A stretch of 41,050 nt of DNA from assembly GCF_024509055.1 (NCBI RefSeq), contig NZ_JANINM010000235.1, forward strand, positions 1-41,050, written 5' to 3'. The notes beneath the pieces were generated by a model that saw only the letters and a program-made list of their open reading frames with translations, made no database searches and was not told the origin of the DNA. This document shows positions 17,203 to 25,580 of the stretch, in pieces (within the stretch, counting starts at the first letter, position 1; every line of letters begins with the position of its first letter). The translations under genes and the position numbers were made by a program. The DNA comes from Mesorhizobium sp. (GTDB lineage: Bacteria > Pseudomonadota > Alphaproteobacteria > Rhizobiales > Rhizobiaceae).

Positions 17203-17355
17203 GTGAAGAAAATCATTCTCGGGACGGCGGCGCTGCTGTTCCTGGCGGCCGTGGCGTCCGCCGTCCACTCATTGCTGTTCGGTTGCCCGCATGGCGGCTC
17301 GTATCATTGCGTGCCGGGCTATAACCGCGAGGTCTGCGGCTGCCCGCAATCCTAG
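17203..17355 (+). CDS. 50-residue exported Cys-rich peptide
   Basis: Starts at GTG 17203 with GGAGG 5 bp upstream. The N-terminus is a signal peptide or anchor (KKIILGTAALLFLAAVASA). The short tail contains four Cys (FGCPHGG, YHCVPGYN, EVCGCPQS), enough for two disulfides. I know no family. The strong ribosome-binding site and compact design argue for a real gene; codon usage cannot prove it at this length. Confidence 0.55.
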   Translation: MKKIILGTAALLFLAAVASAVHSLLFGCPHGGSYHCVPGYNREVCGCPQS

Positions 17356-17436
17356 GCAGGTCCGGGAACCGGGCGGTTCATCGTTTCGCGCAAACGACAA
17401 ACCGCTCCAGCTTCGCGGGCGCGGCGTTGCCGCCGC

Positions 17437-18138
17437 TCACACGCTGCGTATCAGTCCGCCGTCGACGCGCAGGCTCTGTCCCGTGATGTAGGCCGCGCCG
17501 TCCGAGGCCAGGAAGGAAATCGTCGCCGCGACCTCTTCCGAAGTGCCGTAGCGCTTCATCGGCACGCTGTCGCGGCGCTCCTCGGTCTTGGGCAGGCTGT
17601 CGATCCAGCCCGGCAGCACGTTGTTGATGCGGATGTTGTCGGCCGCGTAGGTGTCGGCGAAGATCTTGGTGAAGGCGGCGAGCCCCGCGCGAGCCACGGC
17701 CGAGGTCGGGAACATTGCGCTCGGCTCCGACACCCAGGCGGTCGAGATGTTGATGATCGCGCCAGACTTCTGCTTCTGCATCACCGGCGTCACCAGCCGG
17801 GTCGGGCGCACCACATTGAGGAAATAGGTGTCGATGCCCTTGTGCCAGTCCTCGTCGCTGATCTCGATGATCTGCGCGCGCGGCCCGTGGCCGGCGCTGT
17901 TGACCAGCACGTCGATGCGGCCCCAGCGCTCCAGCGCGCCATCGGTCAGGCGCTTCAGGTCGTCATTCGACTGGTTGGAGCCGGTGACGCCGAAGCCGCC
18001 GAGCTCCTGGCCCAGCGCCTCGCCCTTGCCGGATGAGGAGAGCACGCCGACCTTGAACCCGTCCGCCGCCAGCCGCTTTGCCGCCGCCGCCCCCATGCCG
18101 CTGCCGCCCGCCGTCACCAGAGCTACCTTGTCCGCCAT
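17437..18138 (-). CDS. SDR-fold protein lacking the catalytic YxxxK motif
   Basis: 233 residues from ATG 18138 (an ATG at 18150 is also in frame). The nucleotide-binding half is intact: TAGGSGMG (9-16) and NSAG (80-83). The active-site Ser is present (INIS, Ser132), but the positions 13 and 17 residues later, normally Tyr and Lys, are Thr145 and Ala149 (FPTSAVARAGL). The C-terminus is typical (VLPGWIDS, FLASDGAAYITGQSLRVDGG). It may bind NAD(P) without normal dehydrogenase chemistry, or use another residue. Single gene, cytosolic. Confidence 0.85.
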   Translation of the reverse strand: MADKVALVTAGGSGMGAAAAKRLAADGFKVGVLSSSGKGEALGQELGGFGVTGSNQSNDDLKRLTDGALERWGRIDVLVNSAGHGPRAQIIEISDEDWHKGIDTYFLNVVRPTRLVTPVMQKQKSGAIINISTAWVSEPSAMFPTSAVARAGLAAFTKIFADTYAADNIRINNVLPGWIDSLPKTEERRDSVPMKRYGTSEEVAATISFLASDGAAYITGQSLRVDGGLIRSV

Positions 18139-18558
18139 GTCCCGATCCATTCGTTGGAATTGTTGAAGGCGCCTCTGTTAGCATGGACAGGGCAAGGCAT
18201 GAACCGGATTGGATTGCGCCAAGCAGGGGTGGCGAAAGCGGCGGAACTGCCGATCTCCCCTCTTGAGGGGGAGATGTCCGGCAGGACAGAGGGGGTGCTG
18301 TCCCGCCGCGCCGAAGACACACCGCGTTCGCATGGATTCACGCGAAGCGCTTCGCCCGCGGGCGCGGAAATTTCATCAGCAAACTGTGAAGTGGGTCACA
18401 TGTTGTTGCTGGCGAAAACTGCAAGCATAATAACAGAAGTAATTGACGTGGAATGATTTGAAGACCGGTGAATGAATATTTTTGCCGGCGAAATTATAAG
18501 ACTATCCTGAAAGAGTAATAATCATAGAAGACTGTTTCTTGCTGTGGGAGAGCGGAGC
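18139..18558. promoter_or_regulatory. Intergenic region with repeat element and AT-rich promoter area
   Basis: 420 bp without a gene. It holds one copy of the CTCCCC...GGGGAG palindromic repeat (18252-18309), followed by an unusually A/T-rich 140 bp (about 18400-18545) directly before the PLD-like gene, presumably its promoter. No exact sigma-factor motif was recognised. Confidence 0.45.
18252..18309 (+). repeat. Short palindromic repeat, family A
   Basis: Consists of a CTCCCC/GGGGAG hairpin, the conserved core GATGTCCGGCAGGACAGAG and a GCTGTCCCGCC end. The same element recurs at 33463-33512 (inverted), 33575-33633 and 40995-41050. Confidence 0.85.
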
Positions 18559-20631
18559 ATGGCGAAGCTGATCAACGCGGGTGCGTGGTGCAATGGCGAG
18601 GTGGCGTATCTTTCATGGCAGGCGGACGGGCCGATCCCCGACTGCCTCGGTTTCATGATCACGCGCGTGCACGAGACGGGCGAGGACGCGGGGCAGCGTC
18701 GGCTGCTGCCCACCTGGATCGGTTTCACCGACCAGACGAATCCGGACTGGCTGGACCAGGACAGTTCGGTCTGGCCGATCCAGCAATATGAATGGCGCGA
18801 CCTGACGCTGCGCCGCTCGCGCGACACGGCCAAGGTGCGGCCGATCGATTTCCGCGTCCATTACGAGATCACGCCGGTCGGCCTCGCCGGCCCAGGGCGC
18901 GCGGCGCTGCCGGCCTCGCCGACGGCGCCCTATCTCGATGACAAGGGCAATCCCCGCTATGGCGGGCCGCAGCATCCGCTGGCCGCGCTCGGCGACGCAA
19001 TTGTGACGCCGGCGATCGACGTCACCCATGATTATGATGGCGTGCGCGCCACCTACACCAACGGCATCCTGTCCACGCAGAACCTGTTGCAGCAGCTGAA
19101 AGCGGCGCAGGCGAGCGCGTCGCAGGGCTTGGCCGCCGGGCCGGCCCCGAGCTACACCACCGGCCTGTTGAAGACGCTGCAGGACCACATCCCCGCGCAG
19201 GACGATCCGATCAGGATGTTCCTCACCGCCGACGTGCTCGGCTTCCTGCTGTCGATGATCGACCGCGCCGAACAGGGCGACGGCGAGCTCTATTTGGCGC
19301 TCTACGAGCTGCATGACCCGCAGCTCATCGACCGGCTGACCAAGCTGACGGCGGCCGGAAAGGCGCATGTCATCCTGTCGACGGCGGGCGATGTCGATCC
19401 CAATCCGCGCGGGACGCCCGCCGGACAGAAGCAACCCGTCGTCTGGGACACCGAGAACCACCCGGCGCGGGCCGGCCTACACGCGGCCTCGGCGGCTAAT
19501 GTAGAGGACAGGCTGTTCAACAACACGGCGCATATCGGCCACAACAAGTTCGCCGTCTATGTCGAGGGCGGCGTTGCGAAATCCGTCCTCGCCGGCAGCA
19601 CGAACTGGACCTCGACGGGTCTCTGCACACAGTCCAACAACGTCATCATCATCGAGGACGAGCGGGTCGCCGGGCATTATCTGGACTATTGGAAGCGCCT
19701 GCTGGACGATCCGCAGCCCGCCGGCGAGGAACTGGACATCACCTACCGCAACAAGCCGCTGCAGGGCTTCGCCCCGAACAGCGGCGTGCAGGGCGCGACG
19801 CTGCGCGCCGCGAACGCGACGCCGGCACCGGCCGACACGCTTGCCGGCGGCGGCACGGTGGAAGTGCTGTTCTCGCCCAACACCAAGGCCAAGACGAAGA
19901 ACCTCAACTCGCCCACGCCCGTCGACCTCAGCCGGGTCTATTCGCTGATGGAGCACGCCAGCCACGCCATCCTGTTCCTGGCTTTCCTGCCCGGCTACAA
20001 CGGCGTGCAGAACATCATCGGCGAGGCGGCCAAGCTTGCCGCCGCGCGCTCCGACCTCCTGGTCCAGGGGGCGGTCAGCGACCCCAAGGCGCTGCCGCCG
20101 CCGGCCAAGGCCGGCCAGCCCACCACCTACACGGCGCCCGACGGAACGACGCAGAAATTGCCGGCGCCGGCGGTCTGGTGGCCGGGCGGCGACACCAGCC
20201 GCATCGCGATCATCCGCGCCGCCGCCGTCACCGTGCCGACCGGCCCCCTGCAACCGGAGCTGCTGTCGGCCGGCCCGGCCATCATCCACGACAAGATCAT
20301 CGTCATCGATCCGCTGGACAGCGAGGCCTGCACGGTCGTCACCGGCAGCCACAACTTCGGCTACAAGGCGTCCTACCAGAACGACGAGAACCTGCTCATC
20401 ATCCGCGGCAACCAGCCGCTCGCCATCGCCTACGCGATCCATGTGCTGGACGTCTACGACCACTATCTGATGCGGGCGAAACTCTCCGACAGCCTGCGCC
20501 AGTCGCTGATTGACACCGGCAAGCCCCCGGTCGCCAACTCTGGCGGCTTCCTCAAGCTGACGCCGGACTGGCAGGGACGCTGGTTCATGCCCAACCCGAT
20601 CCCGACCAGCCGCGATTATTTTCTCTCATAG
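18559..20631 (+). CDS. Phospholipase D-like protein with two HKD-type motifs
   Basis: 690 residues from ATG 18559 (GGAG 8 bp upstream). There is no signal peptide. The C-terminal two thirds hold two PLD half-sites: HNKFAVYV (His328) with GSTNWTSTG, and HDKIIVID (His577) with GSHNF. The second is a full HxKxxxxD; the first has Val where Asp is usual. In this family one His makes a phospho-enzyme intermediate while hydrolysing phosphodiesters in lipids or nucleic acid. The N-terminal ~200 residues do not resemble a domain I know. It stands alone after an AT-rich promoter region and is followed by repeat DNA. Confidence 0.8.
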   Translation: MAKLINAGAWCNGEVAYLSWQADGPIPDCLGFMITRVHETGEDAGQRRLLPTWIGFTDQTNPDWLDQDSSVWPIQQYEWRDLTLRRSRDTAKVRPIDFRVHYEITPVGLAGPGRAALPASPTAPYLDDKGNPRYGGPQHPLAALGDAIVTPAIDVTHDYDGVRATYTNGILSTQNLLQQLKAAQASASQGLAAGPAPSYTTGLLKTLQDHIPAQDDPIRMFLTADVLGFLLSMIDRAEQGDGELYLALYELHDPQLIDRLTKLTAAGKAHVILSTAGDVDPNPRGTPAGQKQPVVWDTENHPARAGLHAASAANVEDRLFNNTAHIGHNKFAVYVEGGVAKSVLAGSTNWTSTGLCTQSNNVIIIEDERVAGHYLDYWKRLLDDPQPAGEELDITYRNKPLQGFAPNSGVQGATLRAANATPAPADTLAGGGTVEVLFSPNTKAKTKNLNSPTPVDLSRVYSLMEHASHAILFLAFLPGYNGVQNIIGEAAKLAAARSDLLVQGAVSDPKALPPPAKAGQPTTYTAPDGTTQKLPAPAVWWPGGDTSRIAIIRAAAVTVPTGPLQPELLSAGPAIIHDKIIVIDPLDSEACTVVTGSHNFGYKASYQNDENLLIIRGNQPLAIAYAIHVLDVYDHYLMRAKLSDSLRQSLIDTGKPPVANSGGFLKLTPDWQGRWFMPNPIPTSRDYFLS

Positions 20632-20668
20632 CGCAGTGGTGGAGCGAAGCGTTGAGAAGCACAGCACA

Positions 20669-20838
20669 ACGCTTCGTCATCCTAGGGCGAAGCAAGGAGC
20701 GGAGCGACGCGCGCAGACCCTAGGATCCATGCCGTGACCCATGAGCGTTGCAACGGTGCGGAATTCTGACAAGCCGCATACCTCGTCCGGCGTCACGGCA
20801 TGGATCCTCGGGTCAAGCCCGAGGATGACGAAAGCGTT
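20669..20838 (+). repeat. ~165-bp palindromic (MITE-like) repeat, left copy
   Basis: Ends are inverted repeats of each other (CTTCGTCATCCTAGGG at the left; CCCGAGGATGACGAAAG at the right) with inner GGATCCATGCCGTGAC arms and a central GAATTC. A copy of roughly 90% identity lies in the opposite orientation at 21459-21624. There is no reading frame, so it is non-autonomous if mobile. Confidence 0.8.
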
Positions 20839-20912
20839 GGCCGAGTCAAGGAAACTGGCCATCTGTGCGCTGGTGCCGTCGTTCGACCGACGCGTTCCTC
20901 AGCCGCGACGCC

Positions 20913-21356
20913 CTACTGATTGATCTCCGGCTCGACGAGCTTGGCGAGATTGCGCAGCGATTCCTGCCAGCCGAGATAGCAGGCCTCGACCGGGATGAGG
21001 TCGGGAATGCCGGCCTGGGTGATCTCGACCTCGGTGCCGACGGAGACCTTCTTCAGCGTCACCGTCACCTGCATCTCGCCGGGCAGGTTGGGGTCGTCGA
21101 ACTTGTCGGTGTAGCGGATGCGCTCGCCAGGGGCGAGCTCGACATATTCGCCGCCGAAGACGTGGCCTTCGCCCGTGGTGAAGTTGCGGAACGACATCCT
21201 GAACGTGCCGCCGACCTTGGCCTCCAGGTGATGGACCGTGCAGGTGAAACCGTTCGGCGGAAGCCACTTGGCCAGCGCGTCGGCCTCGATGAAGGCGCGG
21301 TAGATCTTTTCGGGCTTGGTCGTCAGGACGCGGTGCAGGCGGACGGTGCCGGGCAT
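20913..21356 (-). CDS. SRPBCC (AHSA1/START-like) family protein
   Basis: 147 residues from ATG 21356, with GGAGAG 7 bp upstream. Typical of the AHSA1-type SRPBCC family: VRLHRVLTTKPEKIYRAF at the start, ALAKWLPP, GGTFRMSFRN, ELAPGERIRYTDKFDD and a C-terminal helix, GWQESLRNLAKLVE. The fold makes a deep hydrophobic pocket for small ligands; the ligand is unknown. The gene is flanked on both sides by inverted copies of the ~165-bp repeat, giving a cassette-like arrangement. Confidence 0.88.
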   Translation of the reverse strand: MPGTVRLHRVLTTKPEKIYRAFIEADALAKWLPPNGFTCTVHHLEAKVGGTFRMSFRNFTTGEGHVFGGEYVELAPGERIRYTDKFDDPNLPGEMQVTVTLKKVSVGTEVEITQAGIPDLIPVEACYLGWQESLRNLAKLVEPEINQ

Positions 21357-21458
21357 ATCGTTTCTCTCCGTGTGGTTGCCGTTTTTACACGCCTAGGACG
21401 AACGGGCCACGGCCGATCCGACATGAGCGCGGAAGTTTTTTAGGCGCAGGCGCCGCCA

Positions 21459-21624
21459 GCGCTTCGTCATCCTCGGGCTTGACCCGAGGATCCATGCCGT
21501 GACGGCGGCCGAAATATGCGGCTTGTCAGAATTCTGCACCGTTGCAACGCTCGCAGGGCACGGCATGGATCCCAGGGTCTGTGCGCGTCGCTTCGCTCCT
21601 TGCTTTGCCCAGGGATGACGAAAT
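21459..21624 (-). repeat. ~165-bp palindromic (MITE-like) repeat, right copy
   Basis: Reverse-complement counterpart of 20669-20838, sharing the central AGAATTCTG region, the CGGCATGGATCC arms and the CGTCATCC ends. It lies between the SRPBCC and TetR genes. Confidence 0.8.
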
Positions 21625-21647
21625 GAAGGGCCGCGTTCCTTAGCTCC

Positions 21648-22196
21648 TTACGCCGACCTCGCGCCCAATCCCGACACGAACAGCCTTAGCGCAACCGCAA
21701 TATCGTCGGGTTTCGCCGGCGCCAGCCTGCCGCTCAGTTCTATCGTCGCCATGCCTTGCACCAGCGACCGGCAGGCAAGCGTGGCGGCGGCGACGGCGTT
21801 GGCGGGCACGATGCCGGCCACGCGCGCGGCCAGGACGTCGTAGGAAGCCCGGACCGCATCTGTGCCCGCCTGGCCGTATTGATGGCTGTACATCAGCCGG
21901 AACAGCGCCGGGTTTGCCCGCGCGAAGTCGATGAAGGCCATGCCCTGCGCGAACAGGGCGTCGCGGGGATCGGGCCTGTCGTCGGCGACGGCCAGCATGT
22001 CGCGCAGCATTTCGAAACCGCGATTGGCGACGGCGGCCATCAGGCCGGCCTTGTCCGGAAAGTGCCGGTAGGGCGCCATGGCCGATACGCCCGCGGCCCG
22101 AGCCACCGCGCGCAGCGTGGGTTCCTCGCTTCCGGCCTCCAGCATCCTCAATGCTTCCACGATCAGCGTCTCTCGAAGTCCTGCCTGCGCATCCAC
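21648..22196 (-). CDS. TetR/AcrR family transcriptional regulator
   Basis: 182 residues from GTG 22196, preceded by GGAGA at about 8 bp. The N-terminal helix-turn-helix is clear (TLRAVARAAGVSAMAPYRHF, followed by DKAGLMAAVA). The C-terminal ligand-binding domain contains NPALFRLMYSHQYG. It is divergent from the MBL-fold gene, and two near-identical palindromes lie between them, so it most likely represses both genes until its ligand binds. The ligand is unknown; the MBL-fold enzyme may act on it. Confidence 0.92.
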   Translation of the reverse strand: MDAQAGLRETLIVEALRMLEAGSEEPTLRAVARAAGVSAMAPYRHFPDKAGLMAAVANRGFEMLRDMLAVADDRPDPRDALFAQGMAFIDFARANPALFRLMYSHQYGQAGTDAVRASYDVLAARVAGIVPANAVAAATLACRSLVQGMATIELSGRLAPAKPDDIAVALRLFVSGLGARSA

Positions 22197-22209
22197 TTGC
22201 CATGTCTCC

Positions 22210-22249
22210 GTTTACAGTGTAAACATCCTGCCATGTGTACAGTGTAAAC
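22210..22249. promoter_or_regulatory. Twin TetR operators between divergent genes
   Basis: A perfect palindrome GTTTACAGTGTAAAC (22210-22224) and a near copy GTGTACAGTGTAAAC (22235-22249), centres 25 bp apart, sit between the TetR gene (start 22196) and the MBL-fold gene (start 22269). Size, symmetry and place are as expected for TetR-family operators. Confidence 0.85.
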
Positions 22250-22268
22250 CTAACTGGGAGCGTTGGCT

Positions 22269-22964
22269 ATGGCTATCAAGCGCATTATCGACGGCGTGCA
22301 TGTCGTCCCCATGGGAAATGCAAACGCCTACCTGATCGAGGCAGAGGACGGGCTGGCGCTGATCGACGCCGGTTTCCCGGACAAGGAGGCCGCCGTCTTC
22401 ACGGCCATCCGCGCGCTCGGCCGCACGCCGGACCAGCTGAAGCATCTGATCCTCACCCACGGCCATCCCGATCACATCGGCAGCGCCGCCGCGATCGTGC
22501 GCGAAACCGGCGCGCGGACCTATTTGCACGAGGCGGATATCCCGCTGGCCGAGACGGGCGGCCCGTTCCGGCCGATGGCGCCGGCGCCCGGCATGCTGCG
22601 GCGGGTCTTGTGCCGGGTGCTCTACGATCACAACGAACGGCTGGCCCCCGTCGCCATCGACGAACCCCTGGTTGACGGGACAACCTTGCCGATCGCCGGC
22701 GGCATCGACGTCATCCACGTTCCCGGCCACTGCGCGGGGCAGGTCGCCTTGCTCTGGCGGCCGGGACGCATGCTGTTCGCGGCCGACGTGTTCATGAACG
22801 TCATGGGGCTCGGCGACCCGCTCGGCTTCGAGAACCTTGCGGACGGTCGCGCAAGCCAGGCCAGGCTCGCCGGTCTTTCATTCGACGCCGTCGGCTTCGG
22901 CCATGGCGGCGTCATCACCCGCGACGCGACCGCGCGCCTGCGCAAATGGGCGAGGGCGCGCTAG
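22269..22964 (+). CDS. MBL-fold metallo-hydrolase
   Basis: 231 residues from ATG 22269 (GGAG 8 bp upstream). Metal-binding motifs: THGHPDHIG (HxHxDH), a later HVPGHCAGQ, LFAADV and the C-terminal FGHGG. The fold usually binds two zinc ions and hydrolyses esters, thioesters, lactones or similar bonds. The substrate is not evident. It is cytosolic and single-gene, divergent from the TetR gene that very likely controls it through the twin operators. Confidence 0.9.
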   Translation: MAIKRIIDGVHVVPMGNANAYLIEAEDGLALIDAGFPDKEAAVFTAIRALGRTPDQLKHLILTHGHPDHIGSAAAIVRETGARTYLHEADIPLAETGGPFRPMAPAPGMLRRVLCRVLYDHNERLAPVAIDEPLVDGTTLPIAGGIDVIHVPGHCAGQVALLWRPGRMLFAADVFMNVMGLGDPLGFENLADGRASQARLAGLSFDAVGFGHGGVITRDATARLRKWARAR

Positions 22965-22999
22965 TTCGGCGGTCCAGGCTGACCGTCATGTGGCCTCTG

Positions 23000-23575
23000 T
23001 CAATCCGGCTGTGCGCGATATTCGCGGATCGCGTCCGGTGCGATTTGCGCCCAGTTGTTCAGGTATCGGTTTCGGTTCAGCGATACGATCAACGGCCTGT
23101 TGCTTCCTTGGCGCACTTCCAGCCAGTCGATCCGACCGTGGTTCCTGCCGTAGTCATACCGGTAGGTGATATGGGCCTCGGCGCGGTCGAAGACATCTCG
23201 CTCCGTGCTCGCCATGTAGCAGCTGGTGCCGATGATCGACGTGTCGGTGGCGACGATACTGAGCAGGGAGTGGGAAAAAGGTGGAACGAGCGACGCTATG
23301 AGAATGGAAAGCGCGAACAATCCAACGGGCGCCGATCCTGCGGTTTTGGGATCGGGATGCCATGAGGAGTTCTGGTTCTGGGGCAGGTCGTCCAAATAGG
23401 CCACGCGCCCAAAGCGGCCGCTCGACTCCCATGTCATTGGCGGAAGCATCCGCGAGAGCCAGAAGAAAAGCGCGCAAAAGCAGCTGAGCCCAATAACGCT
23501 TGCCACGAACAAAACGACTGTCCGTTCGCCGCATGGATAGTCCGGGAGAAGACCTTGGGCGAGCGGGAGCTCCAT
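23000..23575 (-). CDS. Hypothetical two-helix membrane protein
   Basis: 191 residues from ATG 23575 (a TTG at 23611 would add 12 residues; neither has a clear ribosome-binding site). Hydrophobic segments at about 17-40 (VVLFVASVIGLSCFCALFF) and 82-107, with a C-terminal ~85-residue soluble part rich in Arg, Tyr and Asn (EAHITYRYDYGRNHGRIDWL). The layout suggests a DUF3592-like protein, but I cannot confirm this. Composition is less GC-rich than neighbouring genes. It converges with the MBL-fold gene, 35 bp apart. Confidence 0.55.
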   Translation of the reverse strand: MELPLAQGLLPDYPCGERTVVLFVASVIGLSCFCALFFWLSRMLPPMTWESSGRFGRVAYLDDLPQNQNSSWHPDPKTAGSAPVGLFALSILIASLVPPFSHSLLSIVATDTSIIGTSCYMASTERDVFDRAEAHITYRYDYGRNHGRIDWLEVRQGSNRPLIVSLNRNRYLNNWAQIAPDAIREYRAQPD

Positions 23576-23666
23576 TTGGGGAGGCCTGTTCTGGCGAGCT
23601 GTAATTTGCAAACGTTAGCTTATGGACTGTTGGCGGTCCATTGGGACCCCCTCGAGAGGAGGGCCC

Positions 23667-24926
23667 TCACAGCTCCTTCTCCGCCAACTCCCTGAACCCG
23701 TCCGGCACCGAGCGCGGGCCTTCCAGCGCCACGGTGCCGTATCCTACGGCCTCGCGGCCGAAGCGTTCGCGGATCTTGTCGATGGCGCGGTCGGCGCCGA
23801 AGCGGGCGAGGCCCTTGCGGCTGCCGGGCTTGCGCTTCTCGTCGGCGAGGCCGAGCGGCAGTTCGAGTTGCAGGGCGGCGCTTTCCTCCAGATGCGAGAC
23901 CGAGATGGCGAGCAGCGAGATTTCGTGTTCGCCGGGATTGGCGGCAAGCACGCCGCGCACCAGCTCCTCGGCGATTTCGGCCAGCATCGCGGTGGCCGAA
24001 ATCGGCTGCTCCAGCGTCACCGAGCGCGAGACCGCGCGCATGTCGGCGAAGCGCACGCGCACCGTTACCGTGCGGCCCGGCCGCGCCTTGGCGCGCAGGC
24101 GGCTGGCGACGCGGTCGGCCAGGTGCAGCAGCGTCGGCACGAAGACGCGCGCCAGCGCCGGCTTGCGGCCGAGCGCCGACTGCGCGCCGGCCGAGATCGC
24201 GCGGCGGTGCGTCTCCAGCCTTCGCGGGTCGCGGTTCCAGGCGAGTGCCGCCAGCTTCTGGCCGGCGGCGTGGCCAATCAGCCGCTCCAGCGCCCCGCTA
24301 TGGGTGCGCGCCAGCTGCCCGATGGTCTCGACGCCGATTTCGGCGAGCCGCGCCTTCGTCGCCGGGCCGACGCCCCACATCAGCGACACCGGCAAATCGT
24401 GCAGGAAGGCGAGCTCGGTGCCGGGCGCGACCACCACCAGCCCGTCGGGCTTGGCCACCTGCGAGGCGATCTTGGCGAGGTGCTTGGTGCGCGCCACGCC
24501 GATCGAGATCGGCAGGCCGAGCTCGGCCTTGACGCGATGGCGGATCGTCCGGGCGATCTCGTCCGGCGGCCCGAACAGATGCGTGCAGCCCGCGACGTCG
24601 GCGAAGGCTTCGTCGATGGAAATGCGCTCGACCACCGGCGTGAAATCGTCGAGCACGCGGATCGCGGCGTCGCCGAGCCGCTGGTAGTCGGAAAAATGGC
24701 CGCCGACGAAAATCAGCTGCGGGCAGAGTTCGCGCGCCTTGCGTCCCGGCATGCCGCCGCGCACGCCGAAGGCCTTGGCTTCATAGGAGGCCGCCAGCAC
24801 CACGCCGCCGCCGACCGCGATCGGCTTGCCGCGCAGCGAAGGGTCGAGCAGCTGCTCGACCGAGGCGTAGAAGGCGTCGAGATCGGCATGCAGAATGGTC
24901 GCGGCCGAAGCGTCCGGGGCAAGCAT
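23667..24926 (-). CDS. dinB: DNA polymerase IV (Y family)
   Basis: 419 residues from ATG 24926, favoured by GGAG 6 bp upstream (ATG 24944 is also in frame). The catalytic palm is intact: LHADLDAFYASVEQ near the start and SIDEAFADV near residue 100 carry the metal-binding Asp and Glu. Thumb and little-finger domains follow; SLMWGVGPATKARL is a helix-hairpin-helix. LQLELPL in the C-terminal region resembles a beta-clamp-binding motif. Pol IV copies past DNA lesions with low fidelity. A LexA box lies about 70 bp upstream, so SOS control is expected. No imuA/imuB is adjacent. Confidence 0.94.
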   Translation of the reverse strand: MLAPDASAATILHADLDAFYASVEQLLDPSLRGKPIAVGGGVVLAASYEAKAFGVRGGMPGRKARELCPQLIFVGGHFSDYQRLGDAAIRVLDDFTPVVERISIDEAFADVAGCTHLFGPPDEIARTIRHRVKAELGLPISIGVARTKHLAKIASQVAKPDGLVVVAPGTELAFLHDLPVSLMWGVGPATKARLAEIGVETIGQLARTHSGALERLIGHAAGQKLAALAWNRDPRRLETHRRAISAGAQSALGRKPALARVFVPTLLHLADRVASRLRAKARPGRTVTVRVRFADMRAVSRSVTLEQPISATAMLAEIAEELVRGVLAANPGEHEISLLAISVSHLEESAALQLELPLGLADEKRKPGSRKGLARFGADRAIDKIRERFGREAVGYGTVALEGPRSVPDGFRELAEKEL

Positions 24927-24996
24927 CGCGCGCTCCGCTCCCATCCGCTTCGCGGCATTGCTGCATTAGCGGTATCTGTTGCAAGGGATGTTTACG

Positions 24997-25011
24997 GAAC
25001 ATTAAGAGAAC
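24997..25011 (-). promoter_or_regulatory. LexA (SOS) box upstream of dinB
   Basis: GAAC (24997-25000), 7 bp, GAAC (25008-25011); on minus GTTC-N7-GTTC, the alphaproteobacterial LexA consensus. It lies 71 bp before ATG 24926. Confidence 0.85.
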
Positions 25012-25103
25012 AAAAGCGGTCTGCTGTCAAGCCGGACGAGCGAGTACGCAACCGGTGACTGTAGCGCCGGTTGCATACCGCAAGCCTCGGGAGAACGACC
25101 TGC

Positions 25104-25484
25104 CTAAGCCGGCCTGGCGTATTCTTCCGCGCTCAGCACTTCTATGCACTGGAACGGCTGGCCGCCTTCGACCCAGGCGTCATGGCCGGGCGGGATGGTG
25201 TAGGACATGCCGGACTCGAATGTCTTTTGCGTGCCGTCTTCGAGCTTGACGGTGAGCCGGCCCGAGACGACGTAGCCGACATGCGAGACCTGGCAACTGT
25301 CGGTCTTGACCACAGGCTTCACGCATTCCGACCATCTCCAGCCCGGCTCGAGGTTCATTCGCCCCAGCGTGTATCCCGGCAGGCGCACGATCTCGACGCG
25401 CGTCTTGGCCGGCGAGCGGACCTCGTCGGGGCTGTTGTGCGACTTGGATTCGAATTTGGTGACCTTCACCGCGGCTTCGGCCAT
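25104..25484 (-). CDS. Cupin domain protein
   Basis: 126 residues from ATG 25484 (GGAGG 5 bp upstream). Single conserved cupin barrel: PGWRWSECVKP, CQVSHVGYVVSGRLTVKLEDG, then SGMSYTIPPGHDAWVEGG. Few of the canonical metal ligands remain (the first His is in SHVGYVVSG and the last in PGHDAW), so it may be a sensor or isomerase-like protein rather than an oxygenase. Small, cytosolic, single gene. No neighbouring pathway gives it a role. Confidence 0.82.
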   Translation of the reverse strand: MAEAAVKVTKFESKSHNSPDEVRSPAKTRVEIVRLPGYTLGRMNLEPGWRWSECVKPVVKTDSCQVSHVGYVVSGRLTVKLEDGTQKTFESGMSYTIPPGHDAWVEGGQPFQCIEVLSAEEYARPA

Positions 25485-25580
25485 GTCATCCTCCCTTGTT
25501 CAAGCGGAGCCTGACGCTGCGATCGTCGGCGACCGCCGTGGGAGTCATACGCCTTGTTATGAGTAATTACTAATATAATA

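Noticed and set aside
19477..20463. Minus-strand open frame opposite the PLD-like gene
   Set aside because: Arg/Asp/Val-rich shadow; PLD motifs support plus.
23622..25058. Plus-strand open frame opposite dinB
   Set aside because: dinB is unambiguous on minus; the plus frame shows shadow composition.
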